A stretch of 64,000 bases of DNA. It comes from Bolinopsis microptera (lineage: Eukaryota > Ctenophora > Tentaculata > Lobata > Bolinopsidae). The stretch lies in assembly GCF_026151205.1 (NCBI RefSeq), contig NC_087082.1, forward strand, positions 19,492,494-19,556,493. The letters run 5' to 3'. Every line of letters starts with the position of its first letter. Position 1 is the stretch's first letter. The translations under genes were made by a program, and so were the position numbers. Of this stretch, positions 39,201 to 46,988 are shown piece after piece. The notes under the pieces are model-generated. The model was not told where the DNA came from. It made no database searches and worked only from the letters and a program-made list of their open reading frames with translations.

Positions 39201-42200
39201 GTGAAGTATAAACCACAAATAGATACCCATTAAACCCAGCTCCTACTGATGGTTAGTGTGAAGTATAAACCACAAATAGATACCCATTAAACCCAGCTCC
39301 TACTGATGGTTAGTGTGAAGTATAAACCACAAATATATACCCATTAAACCCAGCTCCTACTGATGGTTAGTGTGAACTATAAACCACAAATATATACCCA
39401 TTAAACCCAGCTCCTACTGATGGTTAGTGTGAAGTATAAACCACAAATAGATACCCATTAAACCCAGCTCCTACTGATGGTTAGTGTGAAGTATAAACCA
39501 CAAATAGATACCCATTAAACCCAGCTCCTACTGATGGTTAGTGTGAAGTATAAACCACAAATATATACCCATTAAACCCAACTCCTACTGATGGTTAGTG
39601 TGAACTATAAACCACAAATATATACCCATTAAACCCAGCTCCTACTGATGGTTAGTGTGAACTATAAACCACAAATATATACCCATTAAACCCAGCTCCT
39701 ACTGATGGTTAGTATGAAGTATAAACCACAAATATATACCCATTAAACCCAGCTCCTACTGATGGTTAGTGTGAAGTATAAACCACAAATAGATACCCAT
39801 TAAACCCAGCTCCTACTGATGGTTAGTGTGAAGTATAAACCACAAATATATACCCATTAAACCCAGCTCCTACTGATGGTTAGTGTGAACTATAAACCAC
39901 AAATATATACCCATTAAACCCAGCTCCTACTGATGGTTAGTGTGAAGTATAAACCACAAATATATACCCATTAAACCCAGCTCCTACTGATGGTTAGTGT
40001 GAACTATAAACCACAAATATATACCCATTAAACCCAGCTCCTACTAATGGTTAGTGTGAACTATAAACCACAAATATATACCCATTAAACCCAGCTCCTA
40101 CTGATGGTTAGTGTGAAGTATAAACCACAAATAAATACCCATTAAACCCAGCTCCTACTGATGGTTAGTATGAAGTATAAACCACAAATAGATACCCATT
40201 AAACCCAGCTCCTACTGATGGTTAGTATGAAGTATAAACCACAAATAGATACCCTTTAAACCCAGCTCCTACTAATGGTTAGTATGAACTATAAACCACA
40301 AATAGATACCCATTAAACCCAGCTCCTACTAATGGTTAGTATGAACTATAAACCACAAATATATACCCATTAAACCCAGCTCCTACTAATGGTTAGTATG
40401 AACTATAAACCACAAATAGATACCCATTAAACCCAGCTCCTACTAATGGTTAGTATGAAGTATAAACCACAAATATATACCCATTAAACCCAGCTCCTAC
40501 TAATGGTTAGTGTGAACTATAAACCACAAATAGATACCCTTTAAACCCAGCTCCTACTAATGGTTAGTATGAACTATAAACCACAAATATATACCCATTA
40601 AACCCAGCTCCTACTGATGGTTAGTATGAAGTATAAACCACAAATAGATACCCATTAAACCCAGCTCCTACTGATGGTTAGTATGAAGTATAAACCACAA
40701 ATAGATATCCATTAAACCCAGCTCCTACTAATGGTTAGTGTGAACTATAAACCACAAATATATACCCATTAAACCCAGCTCCTACTAATGGTTAGTGTGA
40801 ACTATAAACCACAAATATATACCCATTAAACCCAGCTCCTACTGATGGTTAGTATGAAGTATAAACCACAAATAGATACCCATTAAACCCAGCTCCTACT
40901 AATGGTTAGTGTGAAGTATAAACCACAAATATATACCCATTAAACCCAGCTCCTACTAATGGTTAGTATGAAGTATAAACCACAAATAAATACCCATTAA
41001 ACCCAGCTCCTACTGATGGTTAGTATGAAGTATAAACCACAAATAAATACCCATTAAACCCAGCTCCTACTAATGGTTAGTGTGAACTATAAACCACAAA
41101 TAGATACCCATTAAACCCAGCTCCTACTGATGGTTAGTGTGAAGTATAAACCACAAATAGATACCCATTAAACCCAGCTCCTACTGATGGTTAGTGTGAA
41201 GTATAATCCACAAATAAATACCCATTAAACCCAGCTCCTACTGATGGTTAGTATGAAGTATAAACCACAAATAGATACCCATTAAACCCAGCTCCTACTG
41301 ATGGTTAGTATGAAGTATAAACCACAAATAGATTCCCATTAAACCCAGCTCCTACTGATGGTTAGTATGAAGTATAATCCACAAATATATACCCATTAAA
41401 CCCAGCTCCTACTAATGGTTAGTGTGAAGTATAAACCACAAATATATACCCATTAAACCCAGCTCCTACTGATGGTTAGTGTGAAGTATAAACCACAAAT
41501 AGATACCCATTAAACCCAGCTCCTACTGATGGTTAGTATGAAGTATAAACCACAAATAGATACCCATTAAACCCAGCTCCTACTGATGGTTAGTGTGAAG
41601 TATAAACCACAAATAGATACCCATTAAACCCAGCTCCTACTGATGGTTAGTGTGAAGTATAAACCACAAATAGATACCCATTAAACCCAGCTCCTACTGA
41701 TGGTTAGTGTGAAGTATAAACCACAAATATATACCCATTAAACCCAGCTCACCTGATGGTTAGTGTGAAGTATAAACCACAAATAGATACCCATTAAACC
41801 CAGCTCCTACTAATGGTTAGTGTGAAGTATAAACCACAAATATATACCCATTAAACCCAGCTCCTACTGATGGTTAGTGTGAACTATAATCCACAAATAG
41901 ATACCCATTAAACCCAGCTCACCTGATCTGCTAGTAGTACAGACAAGACAGTTGTCATGGTAACATGACTCATGTAGTACAATACCAGCGGTACACTAGT
42001 ATTATGTTACGAATAACCAGCCTGTACGAGTTGTCCTTCCCCCAATGCTCCCTAAACATACTGATACATTTTAAGTAGCTGATTTTGGGAAGACGACCCC
42101 GACCAGTGACCGACAACTAAGAACCTCTGATCATTCCGGGCTCCCACAGGTATCACATCACATGGCCCAATCAGTGACGTATCATTTCCCAAGCTAGCAT

Positions 42201-42953
42201 GTTAATTAGTTAAAATTGACAGGTTCTTAGTTGTCCGTTAGCCACTGCTTTTTGTTGTCCCAATTATTGTTAGACTCAGGCTGATATAGGGACAAAATAT
42301 TGTAGGTTCTGTTACGATGATTACTCTAGTAAGTGATGTTATTGATATGTTGATACTCATTTTAATCATACTTTAAGAATTTATCAACAATTTTTCAGAA
42401 CCTATACCCCCAGTAGCACCAACCCAAGAACCTAGTAACAGTTACCCTAGTAACAAGACTGCAGCTACGGCTAAACCACCCACTTCTGACACTGACGAGA
42501 ACGGTAGTGGAGCTGAAAACGGCGGAAGTCAAAATGATGAGACTGAAAGTGATAACAATGAGAATTCTAGTCAAAATGACGGTGTGATGGAAAAGACTGA
42601 TGAAGTTACTGCTAAACCAGTAACTGTAGAAATTGACCAAGGACAGGATGGCGGGAACGTTGAAGGTGTGGAAACTGAAAGTGATAACAATAAAAATTCT
42701 AGTCAAACTGAAATTAACGACAGCGGAAAAACTGGGAATCACACTATGGATGTAGAGGAAGGTAGTTCGCAGCAAGATGAGGACGAGGTTGATGGAAAAG
42801 AGGTTGGAAGTGAAAATGAAACTGAGCCTCAGAGCGAAAAAGATCCGTCCAGTCCAGACTCACCAGCATTTGAAAAATCAGAAGATTTGGACAATACAAA
42901 TGAGTCAACCGAAGCTGAATCTCAGTTGGACGAAGATATTGGTAGCGATGGTG

Positions 42954-43020
<67 letters not shown>

Positions 43021-43165
43021 AGGTGAGGGGAAAGGTGAGATTGATAGTACAAATGAAAGCGAAGTTGGAAATACCCCTGCAGACAGTGGTTATTGCAGAA
43101 ATGTTTCAGCTGTTAGTGGATTTTTGATCACGATGATTGTTTTAATCGTTCATGGAGAACATTGA
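15085..43165 (+). CDS. GPI-anchored Ly6/uPAR (LU) domain protein, five exons
   Basis: Exons 15085-15213, 15464-15579, 27792-27913, 28042-28143 and 42399-43165 join in phases 0, 2, 1, 1 and total 1236 nt, i.e. 411 residues plus stop. A signal peptide (residues 1 to about 19, hydrophobic LVVIVLLVC) leads into ISCYSC, the usual LU opening. Further Cys follow at TDC, KKC, DRC, HEC, KFC and KCYMSTC, and the fold ends with the family DLCN: ten Cys in all, as expected for a three-finger LU domain. After it comes an acidic Ser/Glu/Asn-rich stalk of over 200 residues with an (SE)n run, then a hydrophobic C terminus (FLITMIVLIV) with a short hydrophilic end, typical of a GPI-anchor signal. It is a predicted cell-surface protein; its partner is unknown. 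Introns 2 and 4 are inflated by tandem arrays built from the gene's own splice junctions. Confidence 0.88.
15464..15579 (+). CDS. LU gene exon 2: Cys-rich middle
   Basis: Acceptor TTTATCTTCAG. Of the three frames only the phase-0 one is open, encoding TDCDASGGKKCAGDRC. The donor is CAA|GTAATT at 15580, leaving two bases, which the next exon completes as Lys. Confidence 0.8.
15806..17365 (-). pseudogene. Mu-like glutathione S-transferase copy, intronless, interrupted
   Basis: Part one (17365 to 16868) starts MTIKLTYWSIRALGEPIR, with the Tyr-Trp of the N-terminal catalytic motif of Mu-type GSTs. FGNLPFI, KVTQSITIMRYLGRKFGL (the cis-Pro and Gln-Ser glutathione-site region) and the helical C domain up to LLGDKPVL follow. 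Part two (16008 to 15806) resumes with YVDFLLYEYLDQLRQF and ends NAPHAEWNGID. Together they give about 232 residues against about 218 for the family. GSTs conjugate glutathione to electrophiles in the cytosol. An 857-bp element with TA flanks splits the two parts, and removing it does not restore the frame (two bases out); no splice pair that does was found. The copy has no other intron and lies antisense in LU intron 2. The break could be a real mutation or a base error; family assignment is firm. Confidence 0.85.
16011..16867. mobile_element. 857-bp inverted-repeat element inside the GST, TA target duplication
   Basis: The left end GTAGAGGCTCTTACGGGCA and the right end TGCCCGTAAGAGCCTCTAC are perfect inverted copies of 19 bp; similarity continues inward with gaps (TCTGCT...GTTAG/TTTAG...GACC). 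Both ends are flanked by TA (16009-16010 and 16868-16869). Length, TA duplication and lack of a transposase suggest a non-autonomous element moved by a Tc1/mariner-like or similar TA-targeting transposase. It interrupts the GST between GDKPVL and YVDFL. Confidence 0.8.
17341..20954. repeat. 50-bp satellite array B, continuous with the GST start codon
   Basis: About 56 copies of the unit GTTGAGGTAGACCAGTATGT... with period exactly 50, split by the hAT-like element at 17478-18277. On the minus strand the unit reads leader ...CTTATTTAGGAA, then ATG and codons for MTIKLTYWS, then diverges from the gene at its tenth codon. The array is therefore the immediate upstream sequence of the GST copy. Variation is limited to a few recurrent sites (AAATAAG/AAATGAG, GGTTGAG/GTGTGAG, GAGGTAG/GAGATAG); AAATGAG units are concentrated in the distal half. 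Confidence 0.97.
17478..18277. mobile_element. 800-bp hAT-like non-autonomous element in the satellite
   Basis: The element starts CATAGATG and ends CATCTATG (8-bp inverted termini) and is flanked by a perfect 8-bp duplication TAAATAAG (17470-17477 and 18278-18285). Removing it with one duplication restores an exact 50-bp monomer. Subterminal regions carry many copies of ACGAACTC or CGAACTCC in direct orientation, as subterminal transposase-binding repeats do in hAT elements. There is no transposase ORF. The 8-bp duplication and CA...TG ends fit the hAT superfamily. Confidence 0.85.
20955..22160. repeat. CT-rich (TCC)n / CAGTCCTCCTCCT low-complexity block
   Basis: An almost pure polypyrimidine strand built from TCC runs punctuated by CAG, GAG or GGG before TCC, with longer repeated modules such as CAGCCATCCTCCT at 21575-21620. 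It is broken at about 21645-21720 by an A-rich stretch with ACGGACAAAAA repeats. It separates satellite arrays B and C. Frames open across it are composition artefacts. Confidence 0.92.
22182..22328. repeat. 20-bp tandem repeat (AATGTCCGTCCGAGTCCGCC)
   Basis: Seven or so copies of a 20-bp unit with a CCGTCCG core and AAT/GGT/AGT variation at the junction. It is GC-rich against the AT-rich surroundings. Related GGACATGGGCGGACATAGACGGACATG words at 22365-22395 extend it in inverse orientation, and ACGGACAAAAATGG at 21672-21716 resembles it, suggesting an older compound element around the CT block. Confidence 0.85.
22329..22657. other. Unique spacer between the CT block and array C
   Basis: Contains a C9 run near 22398 and an imperfect hairpin at about 22490-22580 (GAGGGGGTTTCAAG against CTTGAAACCTCTTC). 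No gene or tRNA fold was recognised. AT-rich duplicated AAATATTTGTTTTATTA words precede the first satellite unit. Confidence 0.5.
22658..26254. repeat. 50-bp satellite array C
   Basis: About 72 copies of the same 50-bp unit and orientation as arrays A and B. Rare variants fall in repeated patterns: GTGTGAG at 25044 and 25144 with GAGATAG at 25201 recur exactly 650 bp later (25694, 25794, 25851). GAGATAG at 23401 with AAATGAG at 23487 recur 1350 bp later (24751, 24837). Multi-unit blocks have therefore been copied recently. The array lies in LU intron 2. Confidence 0.97.
26255..26651. other. Unique intronic sequence of the LU gene
   Basis: AT-rich sequence between two arrays. A 63-codon frame at 26435-26626 shows no domain or codon signature. 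The 3' end supplies the original intron sequence (AAAATGATTTTCCCCTGCAG) that was amplified in the next array. Confidence 0.6.
26652..27791 (+). repeat. 62-bp array of the LU exon 3 acceptor plus 44 nt of exon
   Basis: Eighteen copies of a 62-63-bp unit precede the real exon 3. Each consists of AAATGATTTCCCCTGCAG (the 3' splice site) followed by 44 nt identical to the start of exon 3 (ATTATCAAGAGAGGCAG... to GGGTACTA). The final copy continues into unique exon sequence at 27836. At each unit junction the exon's GGTACTA runs into AAATGAT, creating TACTAAAAT, close to a branch-point consensus, about 20 nt before the next AG. Length varies only by one base in the T run or an inserted A. Confidence 0.95.
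27792..27913 (+). CDS. LU gene exon 3: central Cys pair
   Basis: The last of 19 consecutive CCCCTGCAG acceptors gives the only copy that reads on: LSREAEGELTTLGTIELHEC, then KFC, to the donor G|GTGAAA at 27914 (phase 1). The incoming two bases from exon 2 complete a Lys codon. Use of an upstream acceptor without splicing of the copies between would add 62-63 nt per copy and shift the frame. Confidence 0.85.
28042..28143 (+). CDS. LU gene exon 4: end of LU domain (CYMSTC...DLCN)
   Basis: Acceptor ATTATGCACAG; intron 3 is only 128 bp. The exon encodes KCYMSTCQEDLCN, the conserved end of the LU fold, then a Pro/Thr linker ending SPTD. The donor is GATG|GTTAGT at 28144, phase 1. This donor and the last 12 exon bases are the seed of the following 14-kb array. 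Confidence 0.9.
28144..41927 (+). repeat. 57-bp array (about 242 copies) of the LU exon 4 donor
   Basis: Unit of 57 bp: GTTAGTGTGAAGTATAAACC, then ACAAATATATACCCATTAAA, then CCCAGCTCCTACTGATG. CTCCTACTGATG|GTTAGT is identical to the end of exon 4 and its 5' splice site, and the first intron bases of the gene are unit one. Variants are few: ATATAT/ATAGAT, GTGTGAAG/GTATGAAG, CTATAA/GTATAA, TGATGG/TAATGG, and a CTCACCTGATG form clustered at 37195-38560 and at the 3' end. It fills nearly all of intron 4. No frame is open for long. Confidence 0.97.
41928..42398. other. Unique 3' end of LU intron 4 with an inverted-repeat pair
   Basis: After the array the intron is unique. An inverted pair, GACAACTAAGAACCT near 42112-42126 and AGGTTCTTAGTTGTC at 42221-42235, extends outward with one gap to CAGTGACC/GGCTAACG; it spans about 144 bp and looks like a MITE relic (42104-42247). 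The final TTATCAACAATTTTTCAG is the exon 5 acceptor. Confidence 0.65.
42399..43165 (+). CDS. LU gene exon 5: acidic stalk and GPI-anchor signal
   Basis: Phase 1 joins G from exon 4 to AA to give Glu. The exon encodes a Pro/Thr start (PIPPVAPTQEP), a long Glu/Asp/Ser/Asn-rich low-complexity stalk with N-glycosylation sequons (NKT, NHT), an (SE) run of about twelve pairs from a GAAAGT hexamer repeat (42953-43022), then YCRNVSAVSGFLITMIVLIV and HGEH before TGA. A long charged stalk ending in a hydrophobic tail fits a GPI-anchored surface protein; a single-pass membrane protein with a tiny tail is the alternative. Confidence 0.88.
42953..43022 (+). repeat. GAAAGT hexamer repeat coding (Ser-Glu)n
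   Basis: About twelve perfect GAAAGT units in frame. On the opposite strand it gives an artefactual His-Phe frame. Perfect copies suggest length variation between individuals. Confidence 0.95.
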
Positions 43166-43951
43166 ACAGCTAAAAACGTTATATTCGAGAAAGATTGAAA
43201 TATCAAATTTTGGCATCGTGACAGTTAAAATATTTTACAGAAAATTTGAGGTTAAAACAAACGAATTAATGATGTAAATTATTTGCTTGTTTAAAACAGA
43301 CTTAATCCTTAAAAGTAGTTATTCGCTATATATCGTAATCGCAAATTAGATAAAATGTGTTCATTGCTGAGCTGTCATTATTTATAATCATTCGTTATAA
43401 ATCAATATTGAAAATTCGTGGAAAATCTGATTTGACAAAAGTCAATAGATTGTTTACTTGTCTCCTGTTAGTGCATGTAGATTGTAGAGTCCAATATCCC
43501 ATTATAATTTATAAATAAGAACAAGTAGGTATATGTAGGTGTAAAGGACCCAGACATTATAATCAAAAAGAGATGATATTTGACCAAAACCCATAATCAT
43601 GGGTAGAGTGGACCGCTGCTAGTGTCTCTCTTTCCAAAACAAAAGGAAATGATATTAATTTGAATGACCGTCCGCAAATGCGGTCCACTCTACCCATGAT
43701 TATGGGTTTTGGTCAAATATCCCATAATAAATAAGAACAAGTATAGGTAGGTGATACACATAACAACTCCCAATCTGGTTACCTGGTTACCGCCATGTGG
43801 TTACCCATGGTTACACAACATAATATAACAATCGAAATCCAAAACCACGTTTCCAGTTTCCTCCCCGACAGTATCCAGAACAGCAAGCCCGTAATTAATC
43901 AGAGCAGAGCAGGTCAGACTTAAGTAGCCTGTTACCATGACTACTCTGTAA
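43166..43951. other. 3' region of the LU gene
   Basis: AT-rich sequence after the LU stop. It holds an inverted-repeat element (43576-43720) between two direct copies of an ATATCCCATTATAA...AATAAGAACAAGTA segment (about 43492-43540 and 43716-43752). A possible polyadenylation signal AATAAA lies at 43726. The right end carries the first copy of a 57-bp duplication that reaches the 3' end of the minus-strand gene. Confidence 0.6.
43576..43720. mobile_element. 145-bp element with perfect 41-bp inverted repeats
   Basis: The left arm 43576-43616 and right arm 43680-43720 are perfect inverted copies starting ATATTTGACCAAAACCCATA and ending GTAGAGTGGACCGC. The 63-bp loop has no ORF. Perfect arms imply recent origin. 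The element separates two direct copies of flanking host sequence of about 40 bp, longer than ordinary target duplications. Confidence 0.85.
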
Positions 43952-44009
43952 CTAATCAGAGCAGAGCAGGTCAGACTTAAGTAGCCTGTTACCATGACTA
44001 CTCTGGAGG
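43896..44009. repeat. 57-bp tandem duplication at the 3' end of the minus-strand gene
   Basis: Two copies of TAATCAGAGCAGAGCAGGTC...CATGACTACTCTG with period 57, starting at 43896 and 43953. Read on the minus strand, the higher copy contains the last codons and stop of the small gene; the lower copy follows it as 3' untranslated sequence. Confidence 0.9.
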
Positions 44010-44644
44010 CGGTATATCTGAGGGGTCTGCTGTCTGGAGCCTATTTCCCTGCTGGTGATCAGCCGCACCTTCGTGTCGAAGTAGGATATCGGTTGCAACA
44101 CTTTACCGTCTCTAGGTGTGTGTACCTGAAAGTGAAGGTGTCACTTTCACTTCGTGTCGAAGTAGGATATAGGTTGCAACACTTTATCGTCTCTAGGTGT
44201 GTGTACATGCTGTGGGCAGCGTTTTCAGGAGAGTTTATGCTCAGCTTATTAATTGATATTATCCATTTTATCATCGATTTTGTAAGTCTTTAAATCTACT
44301 GCGATTGATTATTGAAAAGCATTTGATGTCTGTACAATGTACCATTATAGGCTTTGTTAGAATTAAATTTGATTTGTTAGATTAATTCAAGAGACAGTAC
44401 AAAATCGCGATAAAAATATGATAACTTGATAAGAGCGTTATAACTTAATCATTATAACTTTATAAGGCGTACAAGTATGAATACTTAATCTAACCGGTAG
44501 GGCGTGCTCCTTCATAATATCAGACCGGTAGATATTATCCCAATACTCCCTAGCCTTCTTCTCGTGCGCAATCTTCTCCTTCCAGATAGTCTCGTCTATC
44601 ACCTGACTGATCTGGGCTGTGTTCAGCTGCCTTCTCCCCGACAT
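43952..44644 (-). CDS. Small charged protein of unknown family, two exons
   Basis: Exon 1 runs 44644 to 44495 (an upstream in-frame ATG at 44662 adds six residues), donor CCG|GTTAGA, phase 0. Exon 2 runs 44125 to 43952 after acceptor CTTCACTTTCAG, and continues the frame to TAG. The joined product is about 107 residues: MSGRRQLNTAQISQ, then IWKEKIAHEKKAREYWDNIY, a short acidic-basic middle, and VHTPRDGKVLQPISYFDTK leading to a basic C terminus. There is no signal peptide or membrane segment. The IWKxxIxxEKxxRxYW pattern faintly recalls small ciliary microtubule inner proteins, but I do not recognise the family. The 3' splice site and first 57 or so exon bases are duplicated upstream (44209-44147); using that acceptor also keeps the frame but stops after 20 codons. 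Confidence 0.65.
44147..44209 (-). CDS. Duplicated, alternative terminal exon of the small gene
   Basis: Acceptor GCTGCCCACAG, phase 0, encoding HVHTPRDDKVLQPISYFDTK and then TGA. It is a diverged copy of the start of exon 2, 84 bp upstream in the gene's direction. If spliced it makes a protein of about 70 residues lacking the basic C terminus. It may be a real alternative exon or a decoy. Confidence 0.5.
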   Translation of the reverse strand, partial: HVHTPRDDKVLQPISYFDTK

Positions 44645-44662
44645 TGCCCGACACTTCCGCAC

Positions 44663-45140
44663 GTGGAAACTGCGCTTTTATTGTACGTTAAGTGGTGAGA
44701 TTTATATGTTGCAATAGTGTGTTGGAAAGGATATGAGAATATAGGGTAACAACCGGACACATCGCACAAGTATCTGATGTTGAAAGAGAATTTGTTAACC
44801 ACTAAAAATAACTGGTAATTGTAAACAAATCTATCAAACAAACAATGAAAACCTATCATATAATAGTAGGAGCATAAACAAAATCATGTAAAAAATAAAA
44901 AACGTACAACAAATTAAAACAAGCTCGACATATGCTCATGACATCATTTCTCGACAATAACAAAAGAACCAAGACAGTACAGCCACGTTGCTAAAAAAAC
45001 TGCTCAAGATTAGAACATGACACGAGTGTTTTCATAGGACCGATCGGAGGACGAGAGGCATCCTCCGAGGGGGTCTGCTTGCCAGGCTATTAGAGCTTTG
45101 TGCAGATCATCAAACTAACACCATTATCCTCTTTCGCAAG
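44663..45140. other. Upstream region of the small minus-strand gene
   Basis: AT-rich with no ORF recognised. A short hairpin CGGAGGACGAGAGGCATCCTCCG lies near 45045-45070. The promoter of the minus-strand gene should lie here, but no core element was identified. Confidence 0.4.
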
Positions 45141-46532
45141 CTAGTCATGTGGCTGCTGGTCACGTGGCTGCTGGTCGCGTGGCTTGCTGGTCATGTGGCT
45201 GGTGATCACGTGGCTTGCTGGTCATGTGGCTTGTGATCATGTGGCTTGCTGGTCACGTGGCTTGCTGGTCACGTGGCTTGCTGTTCACGTGGCTGCTGGT
45301 CACGTGGCTTGCTGGTCATGTGGATTGTGATCATGTGGCTTGCTGGTCACGTGGCTGCTGGTCATGTGGCTTGTGATCATGTGGCTTGCTGGTCACGTGG
45401 CTTGCTGGTCACGTGGCTTGCTGGTCACGTGGCTTGCTGGTCACGTGGCTTGCTGTTCACGTGGCTGCTGGTCACGTGGCTTGCTGGTCATGTGGCTTGC
45501 TGGTCACGTGGCTGGTGATCATGTGGCTTGCTGGCCACGTGGCTTGTGATCACGTGGCTGCTGGTCACGTGGCTGTCATGGCTTGCTGGTCACGTGGCTT
45601 GCTGGTCACGTGGCTGGTGATCACGTGGCTGGCTGGTCATGTGGCTTGCGTCACGTGGCTGGCCCTGGTCATGTGGCTGCGTCACCTGGGCTGGTGAATA
45701 AGTGGCTTGTATCATGTGGCTTGTTGTCACGTGGCTTGGTGATCATGTGGCTTGCTGTCACGTGGCTGTGATCACGTGGCTGCTGGTCACGTGCCTCTGG
45801 TCACGGTGGCTGCTGGTCATGTGGCTGCTGCACGTGGGCTGCTGGTCATGTGGGCTGCGGCACGTGGCTAGCTGTCACGTGGCTGCTGGTCACGTGGATG
45901 CTGGTCATGTGGCTTGCTGTCACGTTTGCTGCTGGTCACTGGCTGTGCTCATGTCTTTGCTGTCATGTGCTTGCAGTCAACTTGCTGCTGGTCACTTGCT
46001 GCTGTCACATGCTTGTTGTCACGTGGCTTTTGGTCACAGTGCCTGGTGATCATGTGGCTTGCTGGTCACGTGATGTGAACATGTGGCTTGTTGGTCACGT
46101 GCTGTGATCAAGTGGCTTCTGGTCACTGGTCTGGTGATCACGTGGCCTGCTGGTCACGTGGCTTGCGGTCCACGTCCTGCTGGTCACGTGGCTTTTTGGT
46201 CACGTGGCTTTTTGGTCACGTGACTTTTTGGTCACGTGGCTGGATCATGAGGATTGCTGGTCATGAGGATTGCTGGTCACGTGGCTGCTGGTCACGTGGC
46301 TTGTTGGTCACGTGGCTGGTGATCATGTGGCTGGTGATCAGGTGGCTGTTGGTCACGTGGCTTGCTGGTCACGTGGCTGCTGGTCACGTGGCTTTTTGGT
46401 CACGTGGCTGGATCATGTGGCTTGCTGGTCATGAGGATTGCTGGTCACGTGGCTGCTGGTCACGTGGCTTGTTGGTCACGTGGTTGGTGATCATGTGGCT
46501 GGTGATCACGTGGCTGTTGGTCACGTGGCTTG
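45141..46532. repeat. 16-bp tandem array rich in CACGTG (GGTCACGTGGCTTGCT)
   Basis: Units of about 13-16 bp, mainly CTGGTCACGTGGCTTG with CTGGTCATGTGG and GGTGATCACGTGG variants. Most units hold the CACGTG palindrome. Larger modules repeat, for example the GGCTTTTTGGTCACGTGGCTGGATCATG block at about 46211-46270 and again at 46389-46440. The middle (about 45640-46140) has scattered single-base losses resembling read errors. Long plus-strand frames rich in Trp, Leu and His are repeat artefacts. Confidence 0.93.
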
Positions 46533-46988
46533 TCGTGAAGCTTGTCTGAATATTACACATGACAGCTTTACAGTATGAATAGTGTCCTTTGCTGTGTCAG
46601 AGAGTAGCAATTCTGTAGATATCCAAACTGTTTGATTGAGAATGTTCTTTTTGATAGATGGTTAATGGACTATTCTATTTTACTACTAGACTATAAACAC
46701 GATGGGTTTATTGAATAATAAAGTGGTTCCTTACAAGGTTAACTTCAAGTGACAGCGATTGACCAATCTGCTTTTACTAAATTCTAGGTATTTAAGAATG
46801 AGTGATTTCGACGTAATTTTCATAGTGAATTTTTCTTTTGGTTTAAATTTAATAGAACTAGCAGGAACCCGTATAACCAAAAGACTCAAAAGACTAAAAT
46901 AACTTTTACCTATTTAATTTGCGTTTTTGACACCACTTGATGGTCAAAATTGTGGGCTCTAAAACTCCTATTGCTTGGCCAATTTTCA
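46533..46988. other. AT-rich spacer, nothing recognised
   Basis: No ORF, inverted repeat or tandem repeat of note was seen between the CACGTG array and the dispersed repeat. Confidence 0.4.

Noticed and set aside
26652-41927. CRISPR array
   Set aside because: The repeats are contiguous with no unique spacers, the units contain exon and splice-site sequence, and the genome is eukaryotic.
42390-42412. Common origin of the LU exon 5 acceptor and the terminal 124-bp array, which share TTTCAGAACCTATA
   Set aside because: A 14-base match is expected by chance a few times in AT-rich sequence of this length, and similarity stops at both ends of the word.
42744-43052. Minus-strand His-Phe repeat frame
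   Set aside because: It is the complement of the (Ser-Glu)n hexamer in LU exon 5, whose frame and phase are supported.
45246-46549. Several long Trp/Leu/His-rich plus-strand frames
   Set aside because: They are produced by the CACGTG tandem repeat read in different frames; no start context, splice logic or domain supports a protein.
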